DNA of 64,000 bases from Paradesertivirga mongoliensis (GCF_024436395.1 NZ_JAFMZO010000003.1:558001-622000), one strand, 5' to 3'. Positions 46,141 to 56,185 are shown, counted from the first letter of the stretch. Notes: generated by a model from the letters alone, not told the origin. Translations and numbers: made by a program.

Positions 46141-46408
46141 TTCGTAGAAAACTTCTCCTTCCGGATAAGTCTCGATGTGTTAATGTGTGCGTCGGGTTTC
46201 TGAATACAACACAATTTATACATGAGTGTTCTTTTTTGAACGATTGATTCATTGCGTACCAAAGCTCACACAGAGTTTACCCGCGGACAAATGTAAGAAA
46301 TAATGCTTTCAGAAATTCCTTAAGAAGTTCAGTTGTGTCTTTGCAAAAAAAGGATTGAGCTCTTTATTTCAAAACACTGACAACCGATTGAGAACGAAGT
46401 CTGATGCA

Positions 46409-49048
46409 TTAATTCGTCAAAATAATTTTGAATATGCAACCCTTTTCCGGCTCGCTTTGAACCGATATACTTCCGCCTAAAGATTCGACTTGTGCCTTCG
46501 TCATGTGTAATCCAAGGCCTTTACCCTCACTTTGCGTAGTAAAACGTTTATATAAGCCGAAAATCTGTTGTCCGTATTGTTCCATATCAATCCCCATACC
46601 ATTATCAGAAACTTCAATATAGGTATGCTGTGTGTCTTTCCAGGCTTTAACCACGATTTTGGGAGGTCTTTCTGCCGATTTATACTTAATCGAGTTTGAT
46701 ATTAAGTTGTGAATAATGCTTTGAATATAGCTTTTGATACTTGTAATCTGCTCTGCGTCTTTATCAATTTGGATGATGACTTCGGCATTTGACTGGATTA
46801 TTTGCTGTTCGAGGTTATAACAAACCCCGTTTACAATGTCAGTCAATTGAAATACTTCCCGCTTTTCGTTCAAAGGAGACCTGGCAGTTAACACATCATT
46901 CAAATCTTTGATTAAGGTATCGATTGACTGGGCTGACTGCATAATGTAATCAAAAATTTGCCGCACGTCCTCGGGAGGAGTATTGGGGTTAAGAATATAC
47001 GACATACCGAGAATATTCGCAATCGGAGACCGAAGATTATGGGATACAATGTAATTGAATTGCATCAACTCATTATACCTGTTATTGATCTCACGAATCA
47101 GACGTTCGCGTTCCTGCTCGTTTTGTTTCTTTTCGGTGATATTTTGTGCAAGGAGAATAATAGAAGTTACTTTTCCCAAATCACTTTTCACCGGTCCGAT
47201 ACTTACGTCGTACCATTCGACAAAACTAGACTCTCCCTGCCCCTGCATCTGAAAATTATCGACAATGCCCAAAGCAAAAACTCGGTCAATAATCTCCTTT
47301 AATTGATCCCGGTATGCCGGGAGAACGAAATCGAATGCCAATGATCCAATAACATCTTCTCTCTTTCTGTCGCCAATATTATTAATGTAGGTGATTTTAT
47401 ATTCCGAACATAGTTCAATAATATAGATCGGCGAACTCTCGGCGATTGCCCTGAAATGTTCCTCACTATGCGCCAAAGCATCCTGCGATTCCTTCATCTC
47501 GGTAATATCCTGAACCATCCCGAACAGATATTGGTTGGCATTTGAATCGGGTCGCTTACTTGATGACTGCTCTTTTATATATTTTATTTTTCCGGTACTG
47601 GTAATCAGACGATACTCAATAGAATAAGAGGAGTTATTTAATTTCGATTGCTCGATGGTGCTTTTAAACTGCTCTTTGTCGTCGGGATGGATATAATTCA
47701 AATAAGCAGATAATGACGGAGAAACCGCGTTTTTATCTTCCTCTAAAATTTCAAACACTCCGTCGCTCCACTCATGCTTGCGGTTATTGGGGTACCACAC
47801 CCAATATCCCACCTTTGCCAATTTATGACTGAAAGATAAAAGATGTTCACGCCGCAACAATTCATTTTGAATAATTTTCAGGGCGGTAATATCAACGCCA
47901 TAACCAACCTTATATTTTTGGTTATCAGGTCCTTTAAGCGGCTTTAAGGTTCGCACAAAGAAACGCTTCTTGCCAGATTCGTCAGAAAGTTCTTCTATCC
48001 ACTCGATGGGCTTTTTCAGTTCATCAACCAGATTGTACATTTCAGTTCGAGATTCGGCAATCTCAATGCTCTTTCCTCTGGCTTTACAGTAATCAAAATC
48101 GTCTTTACCTATTAACCACTCCCTTAATTTGTCATCCTTTACTGCCGACTTACTAACCAGTATGTAACGATTTTTGTCGTCAAACACAGCTATATCTATG
48201 TTGACATTGTCAATTATACTTTCATAGAAGGCGTTCGCTGTCTTAAGTTTCTGCTTTGTGTTTATTGTTGAGGTAATATCTCTTATGATGCACAGCACCT
48301 CGACATTGTCGCTTTTTATAAATCGTGCCTCAAAATGGGTTTGCCGGTTATCCGAACCACTGAGGTGATATTCATAACTAATTGCTTTTCCATGCTTCAG
48401 GACATCGGAAATATGCATCAGAAAGTCTGATGAGATTTCTGCGGGAAACATTTCCTTAACATTACGCCGAGTGTTGAAATCATGAGAAACACCCAGCTCA
48501 TCATCCCCCTTATACGAAACACACTCGCCGTTTATGTTCACTCTTAACAGTACGTCTGGTATCTTATCCAGAAGAGATCTTAAGCGTTTCTCAGCCGAAC
48601 TACTTCCCCTAACCCGGGCCTCCAGCGCAGCGGTTACCTGTCTGTACTCCTTCTTTTCAGAAATGTCAGTAATATACCCCTCCGTATACAACCATTCTCC
48701 GCCATCGCTGTAAACGTCATTAGCAATCTCCCTAACCCACTTGATTTCCCCCTGTTTGCTGATGATCCGATATTCGCAACTGAGCTCGGTGTTATTGCCA
48801 GAATTTGCCTGAAAATATTCCAGTACCCAATCTTTATCTTCCGGATGAACCAAATCTGCGTGACTTTTATAGGCATTATCTACCAGCTCTTTCGGGTAAT
48901 ATCCGGTTAGATCATAACAACCATTGCTTACGTATAAAAAGGTACGAAGGGGATCAAACCTGCAGTGGTATATCATACCAGGCAAGTTCCTCAGAAGATT
49001 TTGTGATAAGGAAGGGTTTATTGTAGGTTGCTCCATTCGGGCACTCAT
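46409..49048 (-). CDS. multi-PAS sensor histidine kinase
   Basis: 879 residues with no signal peptide or membrane helix, so it is cytoplasmic. It has about five PAS domains in series (about 15-130, 160-270, 275-390, 400-515, 520-640), several with the PAC ending (for example VGYGVDITALK, LFGMVQDITEMK). The kinase core has the H-box FNYIVSHNLRSPIANILG (about 660, phospho-His), then the ATPase N-box LISNSIKYK, G1 VSDNGMGID and G2 GKGLGLHMTKAQVESLGG. It should sense an internal or redox signal. No response regulator is adjacent. Start ATG at 49048, alternatively 49036. Confidence 0.9.
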   Translation of the reverse strand: MSARMEQPTINPSLSQNLLRNLPGMIYHCRFDPLRTFLYVSNGCYDLTGYYPKELVDNAYKSHADLVHPEDKDWVLEYFQANSGNNTELSCEYRIISKQGEIKWVREIANDVYSDGGEWLYTEGYITDISEKKEYRQVTAALEARVRGSSSAEKRLRSLLDKIPDVLLRVNINGECVSYKGDDELGVSHDFNTRRNVKEMFPAEISSDFLMHISDVLKHGKAISYEYHLSGSDNRQTHFEARFIKSDNVEVLCIIRDITSTINTKQKLKTANAFYESIIDNVNIDIAVFDDKNRYILVSKSAVKDDKLREWLIGKDDFDYCKARGKSIEIAESRTEMYNLVDELKKPIEWIEELSDESGKKRFFVRTLKPLKGPDNQKYKVGYGVDITALKIIQNELLRREHLLSFSHKLAKVGYWVWYPNNRKHEWSDGVFEILEEDKNAVSPSLSAYLNYIHPDDKEQFKSTIEQSKLNNSSYSIEYRLITSTGKIKYIKEQSSSKRPDSNANQYLFGMVQDITEMKESQDALAHSEEHFRAIAESSPIYIIELCSEYKITYINNIGDRKREDVIGSLAFDFVLPAYRDQLKEIIDRVFALGIVDNFQMQGQGESSFVEWYDVSIGPVKSDLGKVTSIILLAQNITEKKQNEQERERLIREINNRYNELMQFNYIVSHNLRSPIANILGMSYILNPNTPPEDVRQIFDYIMQSAQSIDTLIKDLNDVLTARSPLNEKREVFQLTDIVNGVCYNLEQQIIQSNAEVIIQIDKDAEQITSIKSYIQSIIHNLISNSIKYKSAERPPKIVVKAWKDTQHTYIEVSDNGMGIDMEQYGQQIFGLYKRFTTQSEGKGLGLHMTKAQVESLGGSISVQSEPEKGCIFKIILTN

Positions 49049-49131
49049 CTGTCACTGACTTAATAAAAATTAAATATAGATTAATTTTCAAAAAAAATGA
49101 ATTCGAAATACCAATACATCGCTTTTATACG

Positions 49132-51156
49132 TTAAAAATGAGCGCTAAAGCCAGCGTAGTAATTTCTTGGTGCGGACGGATTGTAATATCTCGCGGCAAA
49201 CGCGTTCAAATCATTCCCTAAACTATACTTCGCATTTAATAAGTTATCAACCCCTGCAAAGGTTTTTATGCCATATTTCCCCAAGCGGCTTTTCCAGGTT
49301 AGTTTCGCCTGCATTAAATGATATTTTTCTGCAAAATGTGAATTAGCATCGTTCAGTGGGATGGAAGATACATAACTATGCTGAGCATACAGACTCGTGG
49401 AAAACGGAAGATGTAAATCGGCAGAGCTTACCATATTATGCCCTGGCACCCCAGTAAGTTTTCTCCCCGAAAAGTCCGAACTACCGGTGATATAATCAGA
49501 AAAACAAAACCTGCTATAGGTGTAAGACCCATTTATCTTCAACCCTCTTACTAAACCTACATTTCTGGCGACAATTATCCAGCCATTGAACTGGGCCTCC
49601 AGCCCGTCTTGGCGAGTGCCTCCAGCGTTCACAAAGTATTCTGCATCATCCGCATTAACCCTTCTTACCAGAGCATTTGTCAAATTGAAATGGAAAAGTG
49701 AAGCATCGAAGTATATTCTGTTATTGAGAAACGACATTCGCACACCGCTTTCGTAATTCCATCCGTACTCTGGTTCGAGATCTGTATTAATCAATAAGTT
49801 TGAAGGTCTCAACTCTTCGATAGTTGGGGGCGAATATCCCCGGCTTACGGAAGCGCGAAGGGAAACATTGCCGTCGAACATATAAGACAGCGCGGCACGT
49901 GGCATTAGCTGAGTTTTAAAATTTCGTCGCTGAGGCGCCGAATGCTTTGGATAGACATCTTTGAAATCGTAGCCGTAAAAATTGAGACTAAAAGCAGTTT
50001 CCAGAGTTAACGACTTTGTCAGTTGTCCCGAGAAACGGGTAAAAATAAAGCTCTGCCTGGCCGAGATGTCTGCAAAGCTCTTACTCGCCTGTGGCTGCCC
50101 CTGAACATTGTCATAATTTCTTATCTCAGATTTTGTTTGTTGCGACTCGAGGCCATATTGCATCTTCCATTTATCAGAGGACAATTCGATAAAAGTTCTT
50201 ATTCCTAAACTTTTCTCTTTCCTGCTTTCGTAATTTGTGATAAATGGATTCGTAAAGTCTGTAAGCGATCCTGTAAGCGCAACCACATGCCTCAATCCGG
50301 GCAGGATCTGTTTGCTATGAGAAAGCCCCGATAAAAAAGTTTCATTATACACAGAAGCCCTTTGTTCCTCAGCACCGGGGCGTGCCTGCCTGGGATTTTG
50401 GTCCAGGAGTGCTGCCGTTAACGCACCGGGCGTTTGATAGTACAAGTCCGAATACAATAGCAAAGCTTTAAGTTCGGCCGACTTAGAATAGCTCCAACCC
50501 GAACTCAGCAAGAGGCCTTTCCGGTTCATGCTGCTATTGCGACGATACCCATCGGATTTCTGAATAGACTGATTTAAGCCAATTTGAAAATCTTTTTTCC
50601 TGAACTGTGCGGTCGCATTTTGGTGTAATAAACCATACGAACCGCCGGTTATCCCTGCCGAAAGCGCTGCGCTGTCTTTACTCAGTTTTCTGGAATCAAT
50701 CAGAACTACGCCGCCAGAGTTGGCACCGAAAACACTTCCTTCAGGCCCCTTTAGAACTTCGATCCGTTCTACGCTGGCTGCATCTAATAAATTAAGGTAG
50801 GAGTTTCCTCCTGCATCGGTTAAAAGAAAATCATCTAAATAAATTTTGAGATTTCGAATCCCGAAAGGTGAACGAAGAAGACTGCCGCGAATTGACAAGC
50901 GATAACTACCTGGAGACCGCTCTTCCATTCTTACTCCTGGTGCGGTGTTTATTCCGGGCAGTAAACTATGCCCTGGCTGATTTTGTAAGACCGTTTGGCT
51001 GATCACACTCACCGAGGCCGGAAGCCTCAACAGGGGCTGCTCAGAAAAATAAGCTTTTACAACAACGTCTTTGAGATCCGCAGTGTCTTGCACTGATTGT
51101 CCCTGCGAAGTCAGGAATCCAAAAATCAATAATAATAGTACCTGAACAACTTTCAT
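49132..51156 (-). CDS. TonB-dependent outer-membrane receptor (iron-complex type)
   Basis: 674 residues from the ATG at 51156, which gives a signal peptide MKVVQVLLLLIFGFLTSQGQ; the maximal frame starts at 51216 with an implausible leader. The TonB box region (DLKDVVVKAYF) is followed by a plug domain (about 35-150: PGSYRLSIRGSLLRSPFG, VERIEVLKGPEGSVFGANSGG) and a 22-strand barrel ending in an aromatic F. There is no STN or carboxypeptidase-like N-terminal domain, unlike the receptor at the start of the window. Siderophore or similar uptake is inferred from the OMR-type plug. No partner genes are adjacent. Confidence 0.9.
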   Translation of the reverse strand: MKVVQVLLLLIFGFLTSQGQSVQDTADLKDVVVKAYFSEQPLLRLPASVSVISQTVLQNQPGHSLLPGINTAPGVRMEERSPGSYRLSIRGSLLRSPFGIRNLKIYLDDFLLTDAGGNSYLNLLDAASVERIEVLKGPEGSVFGANSGGVVLIDSRKLSKDSAALSAGITGGSYGLLHQNATAQFRKKDFQIGLNQSIQKSDGYRRNSSMNRKGLLLSSGWSYSKSAELKALLLYSDLYYQTPGALTAALLDQNPRQARPGAEEQRASVYNETFLSGLSHSKQILPGLRHVVALTGSLTDFTNPFITNYESRKEKSLGIRTFIELSSDKWKMQYGLESQQTKSEIRNYDNVQGQPQASKSFADISARQSFIFTRFSGQLTKSLTLETAFSLNFYGYDFKDVYPKHSAPQRRNFKTQLMPRAALSYMFDGNVSLRASVSRGYSPPTIEELRPSNLLINTDLEPEYGWNYESGVRMSFLNNRIYFDASLFHFNLTNALVRRVNADDAEYFVNAGGTRQDGLEAQFNGWIIVARNVGLVRGLKINGSYTYSRFCFSDYITGSSDFSGRKLTGVPGHNMVSSADLHLPFSTSLYAQHSYVSSIPLNDANSHFAEKYHLMQAKLTWKSRLGKYGIKTFAGVDNLLNAKYSLGNDLNAFAARYYNPSAPRNYYAGFSAHF

Positions 51157-51279
51157 GATGAAGAAAAAGAGTTGGCAATAATATGAATTAAGGTTCGAAT
51201 TAGCATCGAAAAGCATGCGGGATATAATAATTCAAACACAAGGGGGGCTGATGCGTTTCTATAAAAAACCAGTTGACCC

Positions 51280-52026
51280 ATGGCTATAATCTATCCTGAT
51301 ATGTATAATCATCCGGAAAAGTATAATACCGGAAATACAGACACTCATTTCAACCTTAAAAATGGTATCGTAAATATAAACCATCCGGAGCGGGTTTTAT
51401 CGGTAATCGGCGGAGCTCTTTTAATGTACTCGGGATTAAAAACTTCGATTAACGATCCATTAGACGGAATAGCAAAACTTGCAGTTGGCGGCGCTATCTT
51501 ATTACGTGGCACCAGTGGATTTTGCCCGATTTATAAAGCGATGGGGCTTGATAGCTCGCGGCCCGAAGTGATCAATATTAAGCAACGTTTTACGGTAAAT
51601 AAATCACGCGAAGAGGTTTATCAGTTCTGGCGGCGGCTGGAGAATCTTCCCCTATTTATGCGGCACATTGAATCGGTAAAAGAAACAGACACTATCCATT
51701 CACACTGGAAAGCCAAGTTTTCAAAAAACACTCCGGCTATATCCTGGGACGCAGAAATTGTAAAGGAAATTGAAAACCATTTTATAGGCTGGCATTCTGT
51801 CAAAGGTTCTGCACTTGACCATGGCGGGAAAGTAGAATTCAACGACGCGGCGGGAGGAGGAACAGAGCTCGAGGTTGTATTCAGCTACCAATCGCCAATT
51901 GGCGGCCTCGGCACTGGGCTGGCTAAACAATTCGGTCCTGCTCTCGAAGAAATCATCCGCGAGGATATCCTGCATTTCAAACATTTTATAGAAACAAAGG
52001 AAGTGCCTGAAGAAGTAAGGCTATAA
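51280..52026 (+). CDS. DUF2892-SRPBCC fusion protein
   Basis: 248 residues. The N-terminal part (about 30-90: NHPERVLSVIGGALLMYSGL and KLAVGGAILLRGTSGFCPIY) is a DUF2892-type small membrane pair, and residues 100-240 form a SRPBCC/polyketide-cyclase domain (INIKQRFTVNKSREEVYQFW, NLPLFMRHIESVK, GGGTELEVVFSYQSPIGGLG). The SRPBCC cavity binds hydrophobic ligands; the combined protein is a common but unstudied arrangement. A strong bidirectional terminator follows. Confidence 0.82.
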   Translation: MAIIYPDMYNHPEKYNTGNTDTHFNLKNGIVNINHPERVLSVIGGALLMYSGLKTSINDPLDGIAKLAVGGAILLRGTSGFCPIYKAMGLDSSRPEVINIKQRFTVNKSREEVYQFWRRLENLPLFMRHIESVKETDTIHSHWKAKFSKNTPAISWDAEIVKEIENHFIGWHSVKGSALDHGGKVEFNDAAGGGTELEVVFSYQSPIGGLGTGLAKQFGPALEEIIREDILHFKHFIETKEVPEEVRL

Positions 52027-52032
52027 AGTTAC

Positions 52033-52068
52033 AACATGCCAAAAGATTCCGCTTTTGGCATGTTCTTT
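52033..52068. terminator. bidirectional terminator between SRPBCC and PfpI genes
   Basis: Perfect 13-bp stem AACATGCCAAAAG/CTTTTGGCATGTT (52033-52045 with 52052-52064), 6-nt loop, then TTCTTT-like flank. It separates two convergent genes. Confidence 0.9.
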
Positions 52069-52080
52069 ATGCTATATTAA

Positions 52081-52632
52081 CTACAGTGCGTGTACTGCAT
52101 CTGCGAACTCTTCGCACATCTTTCGGTTAAAGGCAGGCAGATCATCAGGATTTCTGCTGGTAACCAGGCCACGATCTACAACCACCTCCTCATCTACCCA
52201 ATTAGCGCCAGCATTTATCAGATCTATTTTTATTGATGGATAAGAAGTTAGTGTGCGCCCCTCGGCTACACCCGCAGTGATTAGCGATTGCGGACCATGG
52301 CAGATGGCGGCGACCGGTTTGCCTGCGCTGAAAAACGCTTTAATAAACCGAATCGCATCTTCGCTCATTCTGAGCTGGTCTGGATTGATTACCCCGCCAG
52401 GCAAAACCAATCCATCATAATTCCGCGCATCGGCTTCCGATACATGCTTGTCAACCGAAACTTCGACAGACCACTGATGGTCTTTCATTGCCTTTACCTT
52501 TTGCCTTTGTGGCGAAATGATCTCCACTTTCGCGCCAGCAGCCTCCAGAGCCTGCTTAGGGCTGGTTAGTTCCACTTCTTCAAAGCCACTTTCTGTTAAG
52601 ATGGCAATGGTACAATTGCTTAAATTAGCCAT
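52081..52632 (-). CDS. DJ-1/PfpI family protein (YhbO/general stress protein 18 type)
   Basis: 183 residues from the ATG at 52632; the longer frame from 52710 adds 26 residues that do not look like protein. The DJ-1/PfpI core is complete: TIAILTESGFEEVELTSPKQ at the N-terminus, YDGLVLPGGVINPDQL, the nucleophile elbow AAICHGPQSLITAGV with the reactive Cys, and NWVDEEVVVDRGLVTSRNPDDL at the end (about 144-165). Such proteins act against reactive carbonyls or misfolded proteins; the exact activity is debated. Confidence 0.9.
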   Translation of the reverse strand: MANLSNCTIAILTESGFEEVELTSPKQALEAAGAKVEIISPQRQKVKAMKDHQWSVEVSVDKHVSEADARNYDGLVLPGGVINPDQLRMSEDAIRFIKAFFSAGKPVAAICHGPQSLITAGVAEGRTLTSYPSIKIDLINAGANWVDEEVVVDRGLVTSRNPDDLPAFNRKMCEEFADAVHAL

Positions 52633-52736
52633 AATAATTAATGTTAGATAAACTGAGACTTCATCCTCAACAATAATACCACCGTAATATTTTAAAGATA
52701 GTTTTGCCACTATACCATTTATTTTTACCGAAATGA

Positions 52737-52744
52737 TATATTTG
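52737..52744 (+). promoter_or_regulatory. candidate -7 element of purN
   Basis: TATATTTG, a full TAnnTTTG match, 15 nt before the purN ATG. No -33 TTTG at the expected spacing. Confidence 0.45.
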
Positions 52745-52759
52745 GCATCTGGTTAACTT

Positions 52760-53347
52760 ATGCATCTGAAAAAACGTATTGCAATCTTCGCCTCTGGCTC
52801 AGGCTCAAACGCTCAAAAAATAATGGAACACTTCAAAAAGCATAACGATGCTGAGGTGGCCATTGTACTTACCAATAATCCTGATGCGTTTGTATTGCAG
52901 AGGGCAGATAATTTTGAGATACCGACTCATATTTTTAACCGGCGAGAATTCTATGACACCGACACGGTGGTAAATCTGCTGAAGAATCTGCAGGTCGATA
53001 TTATAGTATTAGCAGGATTTTTGTGGCTTATTCCAGAAAACCTGTTGAAAGCATTTCCTAATAAGATCATCAATATCCATCCCGCTTTGCTTCCTAAATA
53101 TGGAGGCAAAGGCATGTATGGAGATAAAGTACACCAGAGTGTTTTAGACAACAATGAGGATGAATCGGGCATAACCATCCATTTTGTGAACGAGCACTTT
53201 GATGAAGGAGAAATAATTCACCAGTCGCGTTTCAAAATTGAAAAAGCCGACGATTTAAAAATGATAAAGTTTAAAGGCCAGCAACTGGAACATCTTCATT
53301 ACCCTAAAGTAGTTGAGCAATTGCTAAACAAGATGAAGAGTATTTGA
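52760..53347 (+). CDS. purN: phosphoribosylglycinamide formyltransferase
   Basis: 195 residues, normal for PurN. Motifs: the phosphate-binding loop IFASGSGSNAQKI (about 9-21), IVLAGFLWLIPENLL, and the catalytic NIHPALLPKYGGKGMYG stretch (about 104-120), with Asn, His and the later Asp in EDESGITIHFVNEHFDEG. It transfers a formyl group from 10-formyl-THF to GAR in purine synthesis. purH follows 90 bp downstream with its own -7 element. Confidence 0.95.
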   Translation: MHLKKRIAIFASGSGSNAQKIMEHFKKHNDAEVAIVLTNNPDAFVLQRADNFEIPTHIFNRREFYDTDTVVNLLKNLQVDIIVLAGFLWLIPENLLKAFPNKIINIHPALLPKYGGKGMYGDKVHQSVLDNNEDESGITIHFVNEHFDEGEIIHQSRFKIEKADDLKMIKFKGQQLEHLHYPKVVEQLLNKMKSI

Positions 53348-53406
53348 ATGTTGAAAACACATACAAATCCGTCTAGAAAATAATTACGAAATCCTTACAA
53401 AAAACC

Positions 53407-53414
53407 TATCTTTG
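53407..53414 (+). promoter_or_regulatory. candidate -7 element of purH
   Basis: TATCTTTG, a full TAnnTTTG match, 23 nt before the purH ATG. The -33 position is weak. Confidence 0.5.
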
Positions 53415-53437
53415 CGGCTTCAAACAAATCCCCCGCA

Positions 53438-54964
53438 ATGAGTCATCCCGTTAAAATAAAAAACGCCTTAATTTCTGTTTATTATAAAGACAATCTGGAA
53501 CCCTTAATCAGGCAGTTAGCCGGTTTCGGAGTAACGTTTTATTCTACCGGAGGTACCGAAAAGTTTATTAAAGATTTAGGATATGATGTTGTGAGGGTTG
53601 AAGACTTAACAGGATACCCATCTATACTGGGCGGTCGGGTAAAGACTTTACACCCCAAAGTGTTTGGCGGAATTCTTTCAAGAAGAGAGTTGCAGGAAGA
53701 CGTTGCCCAGGCAGAGCAATATGAAATACCAGAACTTGATCTGGTAATTGTAGACCTCTACCCTTTCGAGGAAACCGTAAAAGCCGGCTTGGCAGAAGAA
53801 GAGATAATAGAAAAGATTGACATTGGTGGCATTTCATTGATAAGAGCGGCAGCCAAAAACTTTAACGATGTGGTGATCCTCGCATCAAAAGATGATTATT
53901 CGAACCTGCACACCATATTGAGCGAAAACAATGGCAGCACCTTACTTTCGCATCGCCGGGAATTTGCCAAGAAAGCGTTTAATACATCTTCACACTACGA
54001 TACAGCCATTTTCAATTACTTTAATCAGGATAATTCCATAAACGTCTTTAAACAGAGCGAGCAAATTGCGACACCGCTTCGCTATGGAGAAAACCCACAC
54101 CAAAAAGGCTTTTTCTATGGAAACCTGGACGAAATGTTCAGCAAACTGCATGGAAAAGAGCTGTCCTACAACAATCTTGTTGATGTTGACGCCGCTGTTG
54201 CACTGATTGATGAATTCGAAGAACCAACTTTTGCAATCCTGAAACACACTAATGCTTGCGGAGTTGCGTCAAGGAACAACATCACTGAAGCCTGGGAACT
54301 GGCTTTAGCCTGCGACCCCGTTTCTGCTTTTGGTGGTGTAATTATTTGCAACAGAGAGATCGACGAAAAAACAGCATCCGAAATTAACAAGTTATTTTTC
54401 GAAGTATTGATTGCACCTTCGTTTAGCGAAGCAGCTCTGAATGTTCTCAGAGAAAAGAAAAACCGGATTCTTTTGCAAAGAAAAGAAGTTCAGCTTCCTG
54501 CGAAGCAGTTCAAAACCCTTTTAAACGGCGTAATTGAACAAGACAAAGATTTGTCTATTGAAGGGACAGAACTTATGAAGCCTGTTACCGACAGAAAACC
54601 TACCGAGCAAGAACTAAAAGATTTATTTTTCGCCGCTAAGCTTGTCAAACACACCAAATCTAACACTATTGTACTTGCACGGGATGGCCAATTGCTTGCA
54701 AGCGGTGTAGGCCAGACATCCCGCGTTGATGCGTTACGCCAGGCTTTAGAAAAGGCAAAGTCTTTTAACTTTGACGTAAAAGGTGCAGTTATGACTTCAG
54801 ACGCATTTTTTCCTTTTCCGGACTGCGTAGAGATTGCCGCTGATGCGGGCATCTCAGTAATCCTTCAGCCAGGAGGTTCTATTAAAGATCAGCTTTCTAT
54901 CGATATGGCCAACCAAAAGGGCGTTGGGATGGTAGTTACGGGCGTAAGGCATTTTAAACATTGA
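53438..54964 (+). CDS. purH: bifunctional AICAR formyltransferase/IMP cyclohydrolase
   Basis: 508 residues. The N-terminal IMP cyclohydrolase domain (about 1-195) has FYSTGGTEKFI, LGGRVKTLHPKVFGGIL and the AAAKNFNDVVIL stretch. The C-terminal AICAR transformylase domain has YGENPHQKGFFY, LSYNNLVDVDAA, FAILKHTNACGVA with catalytic Lys and His, VSAFGGVIICNREID and the end GGSIKDQLSIDMA. It performs the last two steps of IMP synthesis. purN lies just upstream. Confidence 0.96.
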   Translation: MSHPVKIKNALISVYYKDNLEPLIRQLAGFGVTFYSTGGTEKFIKDLGYDVVRVEDLTGYPSILGGRVKTLHPKVFGGILSRRELQEDVAQAEQYEIPELDLVIVDLYPFEETVKAGLAEEEIIEKIDIGGISLIRAAAKNFNDVVILASKDDYSNLHTILSENNGSTLLSHRREFAKKAFNTSSHYDTAIFNYFNQDNSINVFKQSEQIATPLRYGENPHQKGFFYGNLDEMFSKLHGKELSYNNLVDVDAAVALIDEFEEPTFAILKHTNACGVASRNNITEAWELALACDPVSAFGGVIICNREIDEKTASEINKLFFEVLIAPSFSEAALNVLREKKNRILLQRKEVQLPAKQFKTLLNGVIEQDKDLSIEGTELMKPVTDRKPTEQELKDLFFAAKLVKHTKSNTIVLARDGQLLASGVGQTSRVDALRQALEKAKSFNFDVKGAVMTSDAFFPFPDCVEIAADAGISVILQPGGSIKDQLSIDMANQKGVGMVVTGVRHFKH

Positions 54965-55097
54965 TCTGAGATAAACTTTTTTTAAAAGTTTGGAACTTAT
55001 AAAAAGTTTTCACGTACTTCGGGATGCAAGTATTAACAACACTTTTTAAAAAAAGACGTTAACTTAGCTTAATTTTAACATCTAACATTTACACTTA

Positions 55098-56120
55098 ATG
55101 GGTTTATTTAACTGGTTTACACAGGAAATTGCTATCGATCTTGGTACTGCAAATACCCTCATCATACACAATGATAAAGTTGTTGTCGACGAACCGTCGA
55201 TTGTTGCATTTGATCGCACAACCAATAAAGTAATTGCAATTGGTCGCCAGGCCATGCAAATGGAGGGAAAAACTCACGATAATATTCGCACCGTCCGTCC
55301 ATTAAAAGATGGGGTAATAGCCGACTTCAACGCCGCAGAACATATGATCAGAGGCATGATCAAAATGATCAATAACGGAAAAGGCTGGTTCTTTCCTTCT
55401 TTGCGTATGGTTATTTGTATCCCTTCGGGAATTACTGAAGTTGAAAAACGTGCGGTAAGAGATTCGGCAGAAATTGCTGGAGCAAAAGAGGTTTATCTTA
55501 TTCATGAACCTATGGCTGCTGCTGTTGGTATTGGTATCGATGTGGAAGAACCAATGGGTAATATGATCATCGATATCGGTGGCGGAACTACAGAGATCGC
55601 CGTTATCGCATTATCCGGAATTGTTTGCGATCAATCTATCCGTGTTGCCGGTGATAACTTCGACAGCGATATTGTTCAATACATTCGCCGTCAGCATAAT
55701 ATAATGATAGGTGAGCGTACAGCCGAAAAAATTAAGATTGAAGTGGGCGCCGCTTTACCAGAACTGAGCGATCCTCCTGCCGACTTTGCCGTGCAGGGAA
55801 GAGACTTGATGACAGGGGTTCCAAAGCAAATCACTGTATCTTATACCGAGATAGCACATTGCCTTGATAAATCAATTTCAAAAATTGAAGAAGCTATCCT
55901 GAAGGCATTAGAGATCACACCACCGGAATTATCGGCGGATATTTACCAGACCGGAATTTATTTAACCGGCGGCGGAGCCTTGCTAAGAGGTCTCGATAAA
56001 CGCGTTGCGGCGAAAACTAAACTACCGGTTCATGTTGCAGAAGATCCACTACGCGCCGTTGTTCGTGGCACCGGTATCTCGTTAAAGAATATAAACAACT
56101 TTAAATTCTTAATGCAATAA
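55098..56120 (+). CDS. mreB: rod shape-determining protein MreB
   Basis: 340 residues, actin-fold. Phosphate loop 1 IDLGTANTLIIHNDKVVVDE (about 13-32) and phosphate loop 2 NMIIDIGGGTTEIAVIAL are intact, and the adenosine motif GIYLTGGGALLRGLDKR is present near the C-terminus. The N-terminal amphipathic stretch GLFNWFTQE suits membrane binding. MreB filaments guide cell-wall elongation. It heads the mreBCD-mrdA-rodA cluster; an 11-bp hairpin separates it from mreC. Confidence 0.97.
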   Translation: MGLFNWFTQEIAIDLGTANTLIIHNDKVVVDEPSIVAFDRTTNKVIAIGRQAMQMEGKTHDNIRTVRPLKDGVIADFNAAEHMIRGMIKMINNGKGWFFPSLRMVICIPSGITEVEKRAVRDSAEIAGAKEVYLIHEPMAAAVGIGIDVEEPMGNMIIDIGGGTTEIAVIALSGIVCDQSIRVAGDNFDSDIVQYIRRQHNIMIGERTAEKIKIEVGAALPELSDPPADFAVQGRDLMTGVPKQITVSYTEIAHCLDKSISKIEEAILKALEITPPELSADIYQTGIYLTGGGALLRGLDKRVAAKTKLPVHVAEDPLRAVVRGTGISLKNINNFKFLMQ

Positions 56121-56126
56121 CTTAAG

Positions 56127-56165
56127 TAAGAGAATAGGAGCGGGATTCCTTTTTCTATTCTCTTA
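56127..56165 (+). terminator. hairpin between mreB and mreC, partial terminator
   Basis: Perfect 11-bp stem TAAGAGAATAG/CTATTCTCTTA (56127-56137 with 56155-56165), 17-nt loop, followed by TTTATCC. It would lower mreC-rodA expression relative to mreB. Confidence 0.65.
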
Positions 56166-56185
56166 TTTATCCAAATATTCAATCT

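Noticed and set aside
54973..54991. Terminator after purH
   Set aside because: The stem AAACTTTT/AAAAGTTT is A/T only with a 3-nt loop, too weak to call.
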